From positions 4,898,001 through 4,962,000 of the forward strand of contig NZ_CP113975.1 of NCBI RefSeq assembly GCF_026870155.1: a stretch of DNA of 64,000 bases. The letters run 5' to 3'. The notes beneath the pieces are model-generated. The model was not told the DNA's origin. It searched no databases and saw only the letters and a program-made list of their open reading frames with translations. The translations under genes were made by a program, and so were the position numbers. Each line of letters starts with the position of its first letter. Position 1 is the stretch's first letter. Source of the stretch: Flavobacterium marginilacus. Lineage in GTDB: Bacteria > Bacteroidota > Bacteroidia > Flavobacteriales > Flavobacteriaceae. Positions 26,822 through 34,952 of the stretch are shown piece by piece.

Positions 26822-26850
26822 GTACAGACGGGTTTCAAACCCGTCTGTAC
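26822..26850. repeat. REP palindrome, perfect copy
   Basis: GTACAGACGGGTTT, one central C, then AAACCCGTCTGTAC: 14-bp perfect arms. It abuts the stop codon of the transposase remnant, the usual placement of REP sequences around RAYT genes. Confidence 0.85.
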
Positions 26851-27056
26851 TATTCAAAAAAACAATCCTCATCCCATTTCTTAGGATTATTTATTATATA
26901 ATCTCTAATTCTATTGTATTCTGCTTCATTCCTAATAACATGATCGTGAAATCGTTCCTGCCAATTTGAAACACCTTTTGAATTTGTCTTTTCATTTATT
27001 CTTCGGGATGAAAATGATTTCAAAGCTCGGATAAATTCAAATACACCGTGGATTTT
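26850..27056 (-). pseudogene. REP-associated tyrosine transposase (RAYT) remnant, C-terminal part
   Basis: On the minus strand, 68 open codons without a start encode the typical C-terminus of a Y1/IS200-like RAYT transposase. Recognisable pieces are IHGVFEFIRALKSFSSRRIN, GVSNWQERFHDHVIRNE and YNRIRDYIINNPKKWDED, ending CFFE and a stop at 26850-26852. A TAA lies in frame immediately upstream (27057-27059), and no catalytic HUH part is found nearby, so the gene is truncated and inactive. REP palindromes flank it on both sides, as expected for a RAYT that once mobilised them. Confidence 0.85.
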
Positions 27057-27077
27057 TTATCGGAATTAATATTAGTG

Positions 27078-27106
27078 GTACAGACGGGTTTGAAACCCGT
27101 CTCTAC
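27078..27106. repeat. REP palindrome copy
   Basis: GTACAGACGGGTTT, central G, AAACCCGTCTCTAC. It is the same as the 26822 copy except for the centre and one base in the right arm. It lies upstream of the transposase remnant. Confidence 0.8.
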
Positions 27107-27152
27107 GGTATCTGATTCTGGATTGAAATTCGAAATCCCGAAATTATGCGTG

Positions 27153-27181
27153 GTACAAACGGGTTTCAAACCCGTCTCTAC
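27153..27181. repeat. REP palindrome copy overlapping the esterase stop codon
   Basis: GTACAAACGGGTTT, central C, AAACCCGTCTCTAC. Its right end supplies the TAG stop (27178-27180) of the leftward acetylesterase gene. Confidence 0.8.
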
Positions 27182-29127
27182 GGATTTATTTTATACTTTT
27201 CATTCGCAGTAATCGTTTCCCAATTATCAGTTCTGAAAGGCGAAGCCGGAAATTTTTCTTTGTTGAAAAGGTTAATTTCAGTATCGTCATCTGCCCAGCC
27301 GTAATGCACGGCAACAGGACTAGGAACACTTCCGCTGGAAACGATTACTTTATTGTCTTTGATTATTGCTTTAGCAGGATGAAAAACTTTATCGGTGCCT
27401 GCGATTTCAAAACCTTTTACGTTCTCGGAATTATCAGAAGTTGACAATCCGCTTCCAATGTCATTAAAAGAAAGAACAATTTGATTTCCTTTTATTTCCT
27501 GTGATTTAAAAGTTGGTCCGCTGTAGACTTGCTTTTTACCATACACATTATTCAACGCAATCGCTGATAAACGCAATCCCACATCTTTTTTATTCGTAGG
27601 GTGAATGTCTTTTGCATTTCCAATATCAGTGGTTACAGCCATTCCAGTATTTGGCAATTTCAAGGTTTCGGATTGTGCTTCCCGAAGTTCTGCCCAACGG
27701 CTTCCTACTTTACTGTTTCCTTTGAACTCATCGAAAGTTGACAATTGCACAAAGTAAAAAGGAAAATCCCCCTGATTCCACTTGGTTCTCCAATCGTTAA
27801 TCATCAAAGGAAATGCTTTTTTGTATTGATTGGCTCTCCAGACATTCGCTTCACCCTGATACCATAAAACCCCTTGAAATGCATACGGAATCAACGGATT
27901 GACCATTGCATTGTACAATAATGATGGATAACTATTTGGCGAAACTGAAACTTTTACATTTACAACATTGAATTTCCAAAGTCCTTCCAAAGGTATGTTT
28001 GAATCCTTGAAATCAATTATCAAATGAGATGAATCACCATAAATTCCACCGCCACCAGTATAATCGGCAATGCGTACAGCAATTACATTTTTTCCTTCTT
28101 TCAAAACATTTGCGGGAATCTTATACATTCGTTCCCTATCCCAAATGTTATTGGTTCCGACCAAAATTCCGTTAACATACGTTTGGTCTTCGTCATCTAC
28201 TTTTGACAAATATAGAACCGCTTCTTTTTTGGCTTGATCTGCTGTTAAAGTAATCGTTTTTCGCATCCACACTACTCCATCAATATTTCCTATCTGCTGA
28301 TTTTCCCAAAGAGAGGGTACTTTTATTTCAGGCCATTTCGTATCATTAAAATCTGGATTTTTGAATTGGTCCTGATTAACTTCCGTTACTTCAAAACCCT
28401 GAATTTTTTGAATATTATCTAAAAGTGACTTTTTATACGTTTCAAAAATGGCATCCATATTTACCGTAGGAACGCCGGCAATCATTTCTTTAAAGTCATC
28501 GCTTTTCTCAAATGCCTGACGGCTTGTCCAGGTCTCCACACAGGTTCCGCCCCAAGAAGTGTTGATGATTCCGATTGGGATTTTTAATTCGGCATATAGT
28601 TTCTTTGCAAAGAAGTAACCCACTGCAGTAAAATCCTTGATATTTTCTTTATTGGAAACAGTCCATTTTCCAGCTTTTAGATCTTCTTTTGGTGTACTGC
28701 TTAAATCTTGAGCTACGCCAAACTGACGAATCATTGGCTCGTTTGACTGTTCTTTTTGGACTTCAAAATCAGGCAATTTATACATTTGAAATTCCATGTT
28801 CGATTGTCCGGAACAAATCCAGACTTCGCCAACTAAAACATTTTTTATGACAATTTTGTTGTTACCAGAAATGGTCAATTCAAAAGGACCTCCCGCTTTT
28901 TCAGCATCCAGTTTGACCATCCATTTTCCGCTTTTATCGGCAATAATGGTTTTAGTCTGTTTATTGAACTGAACCTGAACTTTTTCATTGGCATCAGCCC
29001 AGCCCCAAACTGGAATTGGTTTGTTCCGCTGTAGAACCATTCCGTCAGAGAATACTAATGGCATTTTAACATAGGCATTAGCCAAAAAAAAATTGACAAT
29101 AAATAAGATAACAAGTATTTTTTTCAT
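27178..29127 (-). CDS. Sialate O-acetylesterase-like carbohydrate acetylesterase
   Basis: 649 residues from the ATG at 29127, which opens a good signal peptide (MKKILVILFIVNFFLANA); an ATG at 29157 would add ten poor residues. SGNH-type esterase features are split by an inserted beta-sandwich: CSGQSNMEFQM near residue 110 carries the Ser, and the C-terminal half has TDIGNAKDIHPTNK with the Asp/His pair. The insert (VWMRKTITL ... KIPANVLKEGKNVIAVRIAD) looks like a GH2-type sugar-binding sandwich. In this PUL it probably removes acetyl groups from xyloglucan side chains. The stop codon is provided by a REP palindrome, so the original C-terminus may have been altered. Confidence 0.85.
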   Translation of the reverse strand: MKKILVILFIVNFFLANAYVKMPLVFSDGMVLQRNKPIPVWGWADANEKVQVQFNKQTKTIIADKSGKWMVKLDAEKAGGPFELTISGNNKIVIKNVLVGEVWICSGQSNMEFQMYKLPDFEVQKEQSNEPMIRQFGVAQDLSSTPKEDLKAGKWTVSNKENIKDFTAVGYFFAKKLYAELKIPIGIINTSWGGTCVETWTSRQAFEKSDDFKEMIAGVPTVNMDAIFETYKKSLLDNIQKIQGFEVTEVNQDQFKNPDFNDTKWPEIKVPSLWENQQIGNIDGVVWMRKTITLTADQAKKEAVLYLSKVDDEDQTYVNGILVGTNNIWDRERMYKIPANVLKEGKNVIAVRIADYTGGGGIYGDSSHLIIDFKDSNIPLEGLWKFNVVNVKVSVSPNSYPSLLYNAMVNPLIPYAFQGVLWYQGEANVWRANQYKKAFPLMINDWRTKWNQGDFPFYFVQLSTFDEFKGNSKVGSRWAELREAQSETLKLPNTGMAVTTDIGNAKDIHPTNKKDVGLRLSAIALNNVYGKKQVYSGPTFKSQEIKGNQIVLSFNDIGSGLSTSDNSENVKGFEIAGTDKVFHPAKAIIKDNKVIVSSGSVPSPVAVHYGWADDDTEINLFNKEKFPASPFRTDNWETITANEKYKINP

Positions 29128-29202
29128 TTGTATTATTGATTTTAAAATGTTAGTCATTTAACTTTGTTCTATAAATATACAAATGACCAAGTTATAAAAA
29201 TA

Positions 29203-29253
29203 TTTCGGGACGATTATTTAAAACAAAAAATGCTCTAAATAATAATCCCGAAA
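29203..29253. repeat. Hairpin between the GH5 and esterase genes
   Basis: TTTCGGGA and ATTATTTA (29203-29220, 2-nt break) pair with TAAATAAT and TCCCGAAA (29236-29253). On the minus strand it is followed by an A/T-rich stretch. It may be an intra-operon attenuator or 3'-end stabiliser. Confidence 0.6.
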
Positions 29254-29278
29254 CTAATTTAATCTATCTTCATTTAAT

Positions 29279-30787
29279 TTATTTTAATCCATCAAGTAAA
29301 CCCGTTAATGCCTGCAGATCATAAACCGTATTGGTGCTTCTGTCAAATAAAGACATAGTATTTACACCTAAATTTCCAGCATCCCAGTAAAAAGGTATCA
29401 TACCATTGGCTCTTGCCTGTTTTACAACATATTTAAAAAAGGCCGCTCTTGATTTTAAATGCAATGTTAATGCATCTCCTGTTAGATCACGTCTTATTGC
29501 GCCAAATTCGCCTAAAACCACAGGAATTCCTTTGTCTACAAATTGTGTTTTCATAGAAAGGAAAAACTTATCTACATCTGCTTCTTCACCCCAAGTAGGA
29601 TTGTGTGCAGTATCGGTAGTGGAATGATTTCCTACTCCCCAATAATAAAACATTTTGCCCCAATCAGCGTCTTTGTCCATAAGAGTAAATTGATAAGGGT
29701 AGAAGTGAACCTCAGCCATCATTCGGTTTGCAACCTTGTCCGTAGGTAAAGTTGTCATCAATTTATTTGTTTTATCGATATCTGTTGATGGTCCCTGAAT
29801 GATTAAGTTACGATATGCGTTTTTACCACCTGTAGATCGAACAGCATCAATAAATGTTTGATGATACGATTTTAAAACTGCCATCTGGGTAGCATCTTCA
29901 ACATTAGGTTCGTTTGCACTAGCAAAAAGCAAGTGCTCATCAAAACCGCGTAAATAGGTCGCAATCTGTTCCCAAAATGCTTTTTGTTTAGCATTATTTG
30001 CTTCTTTTTTATCTTCGGTACAATTTTTTTCTAACCAACCGCCATCCCAGTGAATGTTAACTATAACATACATATCATTATCCACACAGTATTGCACTAC
30101 TTCTTTTACTCTTGCTAACCATGTTGCACTGATTTGTGCAGTTGTACTATTAGCATACTGATTCCAAGAGCAAGGAATCCTGATAGCATTAAAACCATTT
30201 GCTTTAACCAGATCAATCAGTGCTTTAGTAACTTTTGGATTTCCCCAGGCGGTTTCACTTCCAGGTGTCGCCTCCAATGTATTTCCAATATTCCAGCCTA
30301 ATTTCATTTTGGCAGCCAGCTGCGCAGCAGTACTTCCCATTCCTACAGCATCATCAGCAATCGGGTTAGTATTATAACTAGGATATAAACCTGTAACAAC
30401 GATAGTTCCTCCAGCTTGTGAAATTGAAATCTGAATTGAAGCAGATTCACTAGAACTTATAGTTACTGTAGCAGTTCTTGCAGCTGCACCTGTATTTTCT
30501 AACGCTGTAATTGTTACTAAACTGGTCCCTTTTGTTCCAGAACTTTTACTCAACTGAATCCAACTGACATTTGAAGCAATTGTCCATGTCTTAGCATCTG
30601 TTGTAACAGTTACACTCGCAGCATTTTCTTTAGCTTCAAAATCTATCTTAGAAACATCTGCGGTAAGTGTTTTCGTTTCTTCTTTTGTTGCTGCAGAAGC
30701 AGTATCATTGGAACTGCAGGCCATAACACTTAAAAAAGCGAAACAAAGAAAGAAAAGAATTCCATGTCTTTTAATTTTGTTATTCAT
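29279..30787 (-). CDS. BACON-GH5 endo-glucanase (probable endo-xyloglucanase)
   Basis: 502 residues. The lipoprotein signal has its lipobox at VMAC (Cys24), so the enzyme is probably on the cell surface. A BACON domain (about 40-130: VSKIDFEAKENAASVTV ... ISQAGG) precedes the GH5 catalytic domain (about 150-500) with LGWNIGNTLEA, the acid/base in FASANEPNV and the nucleophile in VVLGEFGA. The BACON-GH5 layout matches the surface endo-xyloglucanase of Bacteroides ovatus (GH5 subfamily 4). In the locus it would cut the beta-1,4-glucan backbone to give oligosaccharides for SusCD. Subfamily assignment is from memory of motifs, not from a search. Confidence 0.88.
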   Translation of the reverse strand: MNNKIKRHGILFFLCFAFLSVMACSSNDTASAATKEETKTLTADVSKIDFEAKENAASVTVTTDAKTWTIASNVSWIQLSKSSGTKGTSLVTITALENTGAAARTATVTISSSESASIQISISQAGGTIVVTGLYPSYNTNPIADDAVGMGSTAAQLAAKMKLGWNIGNTLEATPGSETAWGNPKVTKALIDLVKANGFNAIRIPCSWNQYANSTTAQISATWLARVKEVVQYCVDNDMYVIVNIHWDGGWLEKNCTEDKKEANNAKQKAFWEQIATYLRGFDEHLLFASANEPNVEDATQMAVLKSYHQTFIDAVRSTGGKNAYRNLIIQGPSTDIDKTNKLMTTLPTDKVANRMMAEVHFYPYQFTLMDKDADWGKMFYYWGVGNHSTTDTAHNPTWGEEADVDKFFLSMKTQFVDKGIPVVLGEFGAIRRDLTGDALTLHLKSRAAFFKYVVKQARANGMIPFYWDAGNLGVNTMSLFDRSTNTVYDLQALTGLLDGLK

Positions 30788-30873
30788 AATAGTATTGATT
30801 TTTGGTTGGTTTAATAGCTGCTATTATTTTATTATGATTATCCTTAACTAATACCAAACAGATCGAATTAGCT

Positions 30874-30934
30874 GCAGATTAAAAAGATTTACACAGATTT
30901 TAAAAAAATAGTAATGAAATCTGTGAGAATCTGC
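30874..30934. repeat. Inverted repeat upstream of GH5
   Basis: GCAGATT ... CACAGATTT (30874-30900) pairs with AAATCTGTG ... AATCTGC (30917-30934) in the 195-nt gap between the GH3 and GH5 genes. No promoter consensus is seen in this gap. Confidence 0.5.
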
Positions 30935-30982
30935 GCAATCAGTGGCGAAAAAAATACATGGTATTATTTGCGGACAGTCATA

Positions 30983-33211
30983 TTATTTTATAACAATATC
31001 AATTTTGTTTTTAATATCTCTGGAAGAATTTCCAATATGCAAAATATATTTCCCTGGCTCTACGATCCATTTTTTGCTCTCGGTGCTATAATATGCTAAT
31101 TCTTTTACAGGAACCTGAATTGTTACAACTGCAGATTTTCCGACACCAACAAATACTTTTTGAAATCCTTTTAACTCTTGAGCAGCGCGGTCGATTTTTG
31201 AATCTGCTTTAGAAGCATACAATTGTACTACTTCTTTACCATCTGCTTTTCCTGTGTTCTTAACCGTTACTGAAACTGTGATTTTTTCATTATCAGCATA
31301 AGATTCTTTATCTGCTTTTGCATCACTGAAAGCAAAAGTAGTATATGATAATCCGTATCCGAAAGGATATAAAGGTTCAACGTTTTTAGTATCAAACCAT
31401 CTGTATCCTACCAAAATTCCTTCTTTATATTCAACCGCTTTATCGCCGGGGAAACTATTAGTAGCGTGAGCAGGAGAATCCATTAATTTCTTGGGCATTG
31501 TCCAAGGTAATTTCCCTGAAGGATTTACTTTTCCTAACAATACATCGGCCAATGCGTTTCCTCCTTCAGAACCATTGAACCAGCTCCACACTAAGGCATT
31601 TGTTTTTTTGCTTAAATCATTAATTTCAAAAGGAGCTCCAGCAATTAAAACCACTATCGTTCTTGAATTTACTTCCAATACTTTTTTAATTAATTCTTCT
31701 TGGCCAAATGGTAAATTTAATGTTCGGCGATCTGAAGATTCTGTTTCATAATCGCGGTTTGAACCGGCAAAAACAACAGCCACATCTGAGTTTTTAGCCG
31801 CTTCTATTGCTTCCTGCAGTTTGGCTGGATCTAATTGATCAATTGTAACTAGACCTGTAGAAGTTATATTTCCTAAGTTTCCAGCATTTTTTTTATCATA
31901 ACGCTCCAAATATCCTTCTGCATAATTAATTTTAATAGAAGCTGGGAGTCTGTTTTTTAATCCTTCTAGAGGAGTAATTTCTCTTTTTGTTTTTACACCA
32001 GCTCCAAATCCGCCCAAAGCATTTTTCTTCGCTGCATTATTACCAATAACTGCAATAGATTTTACGCCGTCTAATTTTATAGGCAGTGCGTTATTTTCGT
32101 TTTTCAAAAGTACTATCGCTTCTGAAGCAATTTTGTAGGCATCCTGATAATGTGCTTCGGTAGCAATACTTCCTGTGGCACGTTTTTTTCCGCCCATTGC
32201 TTTTACCTGATACAAAGTATGCAGAATACGTCTTACATGTTTGTCAATTTCTTTTTCTGAAATTTCACCTTTTTGGGCTGCTACAATTAATTTGTCAGCC
32301 AGGAAAAATTCGTTAAACTTTTTTGGAGTCCCCATTTCGACATCCAATCCATTCTCTAAAGATTTTACAGTAGAATGCACTGCAGCCCAATCAGACACCA
32401 CAATACCTTTAAAGTTCCATTCGTCACGTAAAATTTTATTTAGCATATAATCATTCTCACATAAATATTCACCTCTGAATTTATTATAAGCTCCCATAAT
32501 ACTATACGCTTTTGCTTCTCTAACAGATGCTTCAAAAGCAGGCAGATAGATTTCACGGAGTGCACGCTCATCAATCTGTACATCAACAAAATCACGGTTC
32601 GTTTCCTGATTATTAGCAGCAAAATGTTTTACGCAGGCCATAACATCATTATCCTGCAGACCAACAATTAAAGGCACAGCCATCTTTTTGTTCAAAAATG
32701 GGTCTTCACTCATATATTCATACGTTCTGCCCCCAAGCGGTGTTCTGACGATATTAATAGCAGGTGAAAGCAGCATATCCTTATCTCTGGCACGCATTTC
32801 CTGTCCTAAGCTACTCCCGAAAGTATATCCCATTTCTGTATTCCAAGTAGCCGATAATGCGCCGCCCGCTGGATAATAAGTCGCAAAATCGTTTGTTAAT
32901 CCCGCTGGAGACCAGTTATCACGGGAAATTTCTTCACGTACTCCAAGCGGTCCATCTGCCATTTTTAATTCTGGAATCCCCAAGCGTTTTACTCCTCCTG
33001 AAGTAAACATACTGTTACCATGCAGCATTCCTATTTTTTCTTCCAGAGTCATTTGCGAAATCAGCTTCTCAATAGCGGCATCATTCTCATTTGTTATCTC
33101 TTTTCCAACATAAGTATTCTGCTGTTTTTTAGATTTCACTGCCTGTGCGCTGCCGTCAGCAAATGCCAGAATAGACACAGCTATAGCAGCATATTTTATT
33201 TTATTCTTCAT
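30983..33211 (-). CDS. GH3 beta-glucosidase
   Basis: 742 residues with a signal peptide (MKNKIKYAAIAVSILAFADG). The (beta/alpha)8 domain carries the nucleophile Asp in GIVVSDWAAVH and KHFAANNQE; the alpha/beta sandwich and a C-terminal fibronectin-III-like domain (from about residue 640, GKEVVQLYASK) follow. The length is typical of three-domain GH3 beta-glucosidases or beta-xylosidases. In the xyloglucan setting it would release glucose from trimmed oligosaccharides in the periplasm. It lies 49 nt after GH39. Confidence 0.92.
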   Translation of the reverse strand: MKNKIKYAAIAVSILAFADGSAQAVKSKKQQNTYVGKEITNENDAAIEKLISQMTLEEKIGMLHGNSMFTSGGVKRLGIPELKMADGPLGVREEISRDNWSPAGLTNDFATYYPAGGALSATWNTEMGYTFGSSLGQEMRARDKDMLLSPAINIVRTPLGGRTYEYMSEDPFLNKKMAVPLIVGLQDNDVMACVKHFAANNQETNRDFVDVQIDERALREIYLPAFEASVREAKAYSIMGAYNKFRGEYLCENDYMLNKILRDEWNFKGIVVSDWAAVHSTVKSLENGLDVEMGTPKKFNEFFLADKLIVAAQKGEISEKEIDKHVRRILHTLYQVKAMGGKKRATGSIATEAHYQDAYKIASEAIVLLKNENNALPIKLDGVKSIAVIGNNAAKKNALGGFGAGVKTKREITPLEGLKNRLPASIKINYAEGYLERYDKKNAGNLGNITSTGLVTIDQLDPAKLQEAIEAAKNSDVAVVFAGSNRDYETESSDRRTLNLPFGQEELIKKVLEVNSRTIVVLIAGAPFEINDLSKKTNALVWSWFNGSEGGNALADVLLGKVNPSGKLPWTMPKKLMDSPAHATNSFPGDKAVEYKEGILVGYRWFDTKNVEPLYPFGYGLSYTTFAFSDAKADKESYADNEKITVSVTVKNTGKADGKEVVQLYASKADSKIDRAAQELKGFQKVFVGVGKSAVVTIQVPVKELAYYSTESKKWIVEPGKYILHIGNSSRDIKNKIDIVIK

Positions 33212-33260
33212 TTTTATTCGGAATTATTATGATTAATTATTGGTTTAAATTTTCAAGTAA

Positions 33261-34841
33261 CTATTGCTTAACAAAACTGAAAAAGACAACATCATTCTCA
33301 TTTATCTTATAACTTCTGCTATATTTTCCTGTAGCATCAATGGTCACTTTCTCAGTTGCAATTGGCAGACCGCTGTTCTTCTGCTTAATTGATTTTACTT
33401 GTTCAAGAGTTAGCTGGCTTGGTCTTCCCATCGCAAAATAATCGGTGTAAGCATCATTGACTTTATAACCCACTTTATAAATCTCCAGATTATATTTTCC
33501 TTTCTGTAAGCCTTCCACTTCAATCTTAACCTCCCCTTTTGATTTTGATGGTAAATCTTTTATATAATAGGCTTGATTATTCACATCCTTTTCAGGAAGT
33601 GTATAAGTGAAATCCCAAAATAAAAGCTGTACATTGCCCTTAGCATTTTTAGTTGCCCAAGAGGAAGTGTCACTGTTTTTCAGCTCAATCTCTCCTAATT
33701 TGTTCATTAGAAAATAAGAGAAATAAGCTGGTTTTTTAATTCCCTGCGTGTTCAATAATCCGAAGCCTCCGTGAAAAGGCGTGAATCTTGGGCCCGGTTC
33801 TTCAAAAATATCGGTAAAAACCCAATACGACATTGAATTTGGAGCATTGCCTGATTGTTTTAATTTTTTAAGAATATAAGCCGCCGAATGGTAGCTGTCA
33901 TGAATTGGATCGGCAGGAGTGTAAGACGTACTCCATTCGGTATAATGCAGTTCGAGATTTGGTTTAGCCGAAGCTGCAATTTGTTTTCTGGAATTAATAA
34001 CATCACCGCTTACGCTCCACTCGTCCTTATTTAAAACAGTACCTGTAGAACCGTATTCATCCAAATATCCTTGGCTTACACCATAGGTATGTGTCGAAAT
34101 AAAATCAATTGGTACATTATTTTTAGCGCAAAAATCAATGGTTTCCGGAACCCAGCCAGCGCCTGCAGTTGCGGGACCGCCAACTTTGTAAGCAGGGTCT
34201 ACACTTTTGACAGCTTTTGCAGCATACTCATATAATTTGAAATAATCCTGCTGCGTTCCTGTCCAAAATCCTGGCGAAAGATTCGGCTCATTCCAAACTT
34301 CAAAATACCAGGTTTTTACTTCAGCAGCTCCGTAGCGCTGAGTAAAATGCTGTGTCAGGTTTTTAATTAAATCACCCCATTTAGTATAATCTTTTGGCGG
34401 AGTAACATTCCCTTTCCACCAAAAAATAGTTTCTTTTCCGCTCGCTAATGCTGACGGCATAAAACCCAATTCCACAAAAGGTTTCATTTTAATACTCAAA
34501 AGAAAATCGAATAAAACATCAACATACTGGTAGTTGTATTCGGGATTTCCTTTGCTGTCCTCACGATACACTGCCATATCATCTGTCAGTAAACCATGCA
34601 TACGAATGTATTTAAAATCACATTCCTTTTTGGCCATAGCCAGCTGCTGCTGCCAATCGGCACGCAAGCCCTCATTGGCACGGCCTGCACCAATACATTC
34701 TTTGAACATGGTGTTCATTTTCCCGGTAACATTATTATAATTTACTTTTATAATTCTGTTATCAGAACTGCTGTTTTGTCCAAACAAATTGAAATTGATT
34801 GAATTAATGAAAACCAGTACTGTTATTAAAATTCTTTTCAT
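33261..34841 (-). CDS. GH39-family glycosidase (beta-xylosidase-like)
   Basis: 526 residues with a signal peptide (MKRILITVLVFINSINFNLF). The GH39 (beta/alpha)8 barrel has KYIRMHGLLTDDM, acid/base Glu in YFEVWNEPNLSPGFW and nucleophile Glu in LHYTEWSTSY, and ends in a small beta domain. GH39 enzymes are mainly beta-xylosidases and alpha-L-iduronidases. The role in a xyloglucan-type locus is unclear: it may remove beta-xylosyl or arabinosyl side-chain ends. It lies between GH97 (REP-bearing gap) and GH3. Confidence 0.88.
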   Translation of the reverse strand: MKRILITVLVFINSINFNLFGQNSSSDNRIIKVNYNNVTGKMNTMFKECIGAGRANEGLRADWQQQLAMAKKECDFKYIRMHGLLTDDMAVYREDSKGNPEYNYQYVDVLFDFLLSIKMKPFVELGFMPSALASGKETIFWWKGNVTPPKDYTKWGDLIKNLTQHFTQRYGAAEVKTWYFEVWNEPNLSPGFWTGTQQDYFKLYEYAAKAVKSVDPAYKVGGPATAGAGWVPETIDFCAKNNVPIDFISTHTYGVSQGYLDEYGSTGTVLNKDEWSVSGDVINSRKQIAASAKPNLELHYTEWSTSYTPADPIHDSYHSAAYILKKLKQSGNAPNSMSYWVFTDIFEEPGPRFTPFHGGFGLLNTQGIKKPAYFSYFLMNKLGEIELKNSDTSSWATKNAKGNVQLLFWDFTYTLPEKDVNNQAYYIKDLPSKSKGEVKIEVEGLQKGKYNLEIYKVGYKVNDAYTDYFAMGRPSQLTLEQVKSIKQKNSGLPIATEKVTIDATGKYSRSYKINENDVVFFSFVKQ

Positions 34842-34906
34842 AAAATATGTTTGAAATTAAACCATTGAATTGTGATTTTTTTACTGTGAAAATTGTTGCT
34901 GTTATT

Positions 34907-34940
34907 GTTGTAGAGATGCACTGCAGTACATCTTTACAAC
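34907..34940. repeat. Second type of REP-like palindrome
   Basis: GTTGTAGAGATG (34907-34918), a 10-nt palindromic centre CACTGCAGTA, and CATCTTTACAAC (34929-34940, one G-T pair). It lies in the GH97-GH39 gap. It shares the GTAGAGA...TCTCTAC-type ends of the 27078 units but has a different core. Confidence 0.65.
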
Positions 34941-34952
34941 AAAATATCCAGA

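Larger units (their letters stand above)
26734..27177. other. REP/transposase-remnant island between the esterase and GH95
   Basis: Contains four copies or part-copies of one palindrome (26773-26790, 26822-26850, 27078-27106, 27153-27181) and the broken C-terminus of a REP-associated tyrosine transposase. It separates GH95 from the rest of the PUL; nothing else is seen. Confidence 0.75.

Noticed and set aside
26734..27177. CRISPR array, suggested by spaced palindromic repeats
   Set aside because: The repeats are long REP palindromes with irregular spacing (from about 50 to over 200 nt), the 'spacer' is a transposase remnant, and no cas genes are present.
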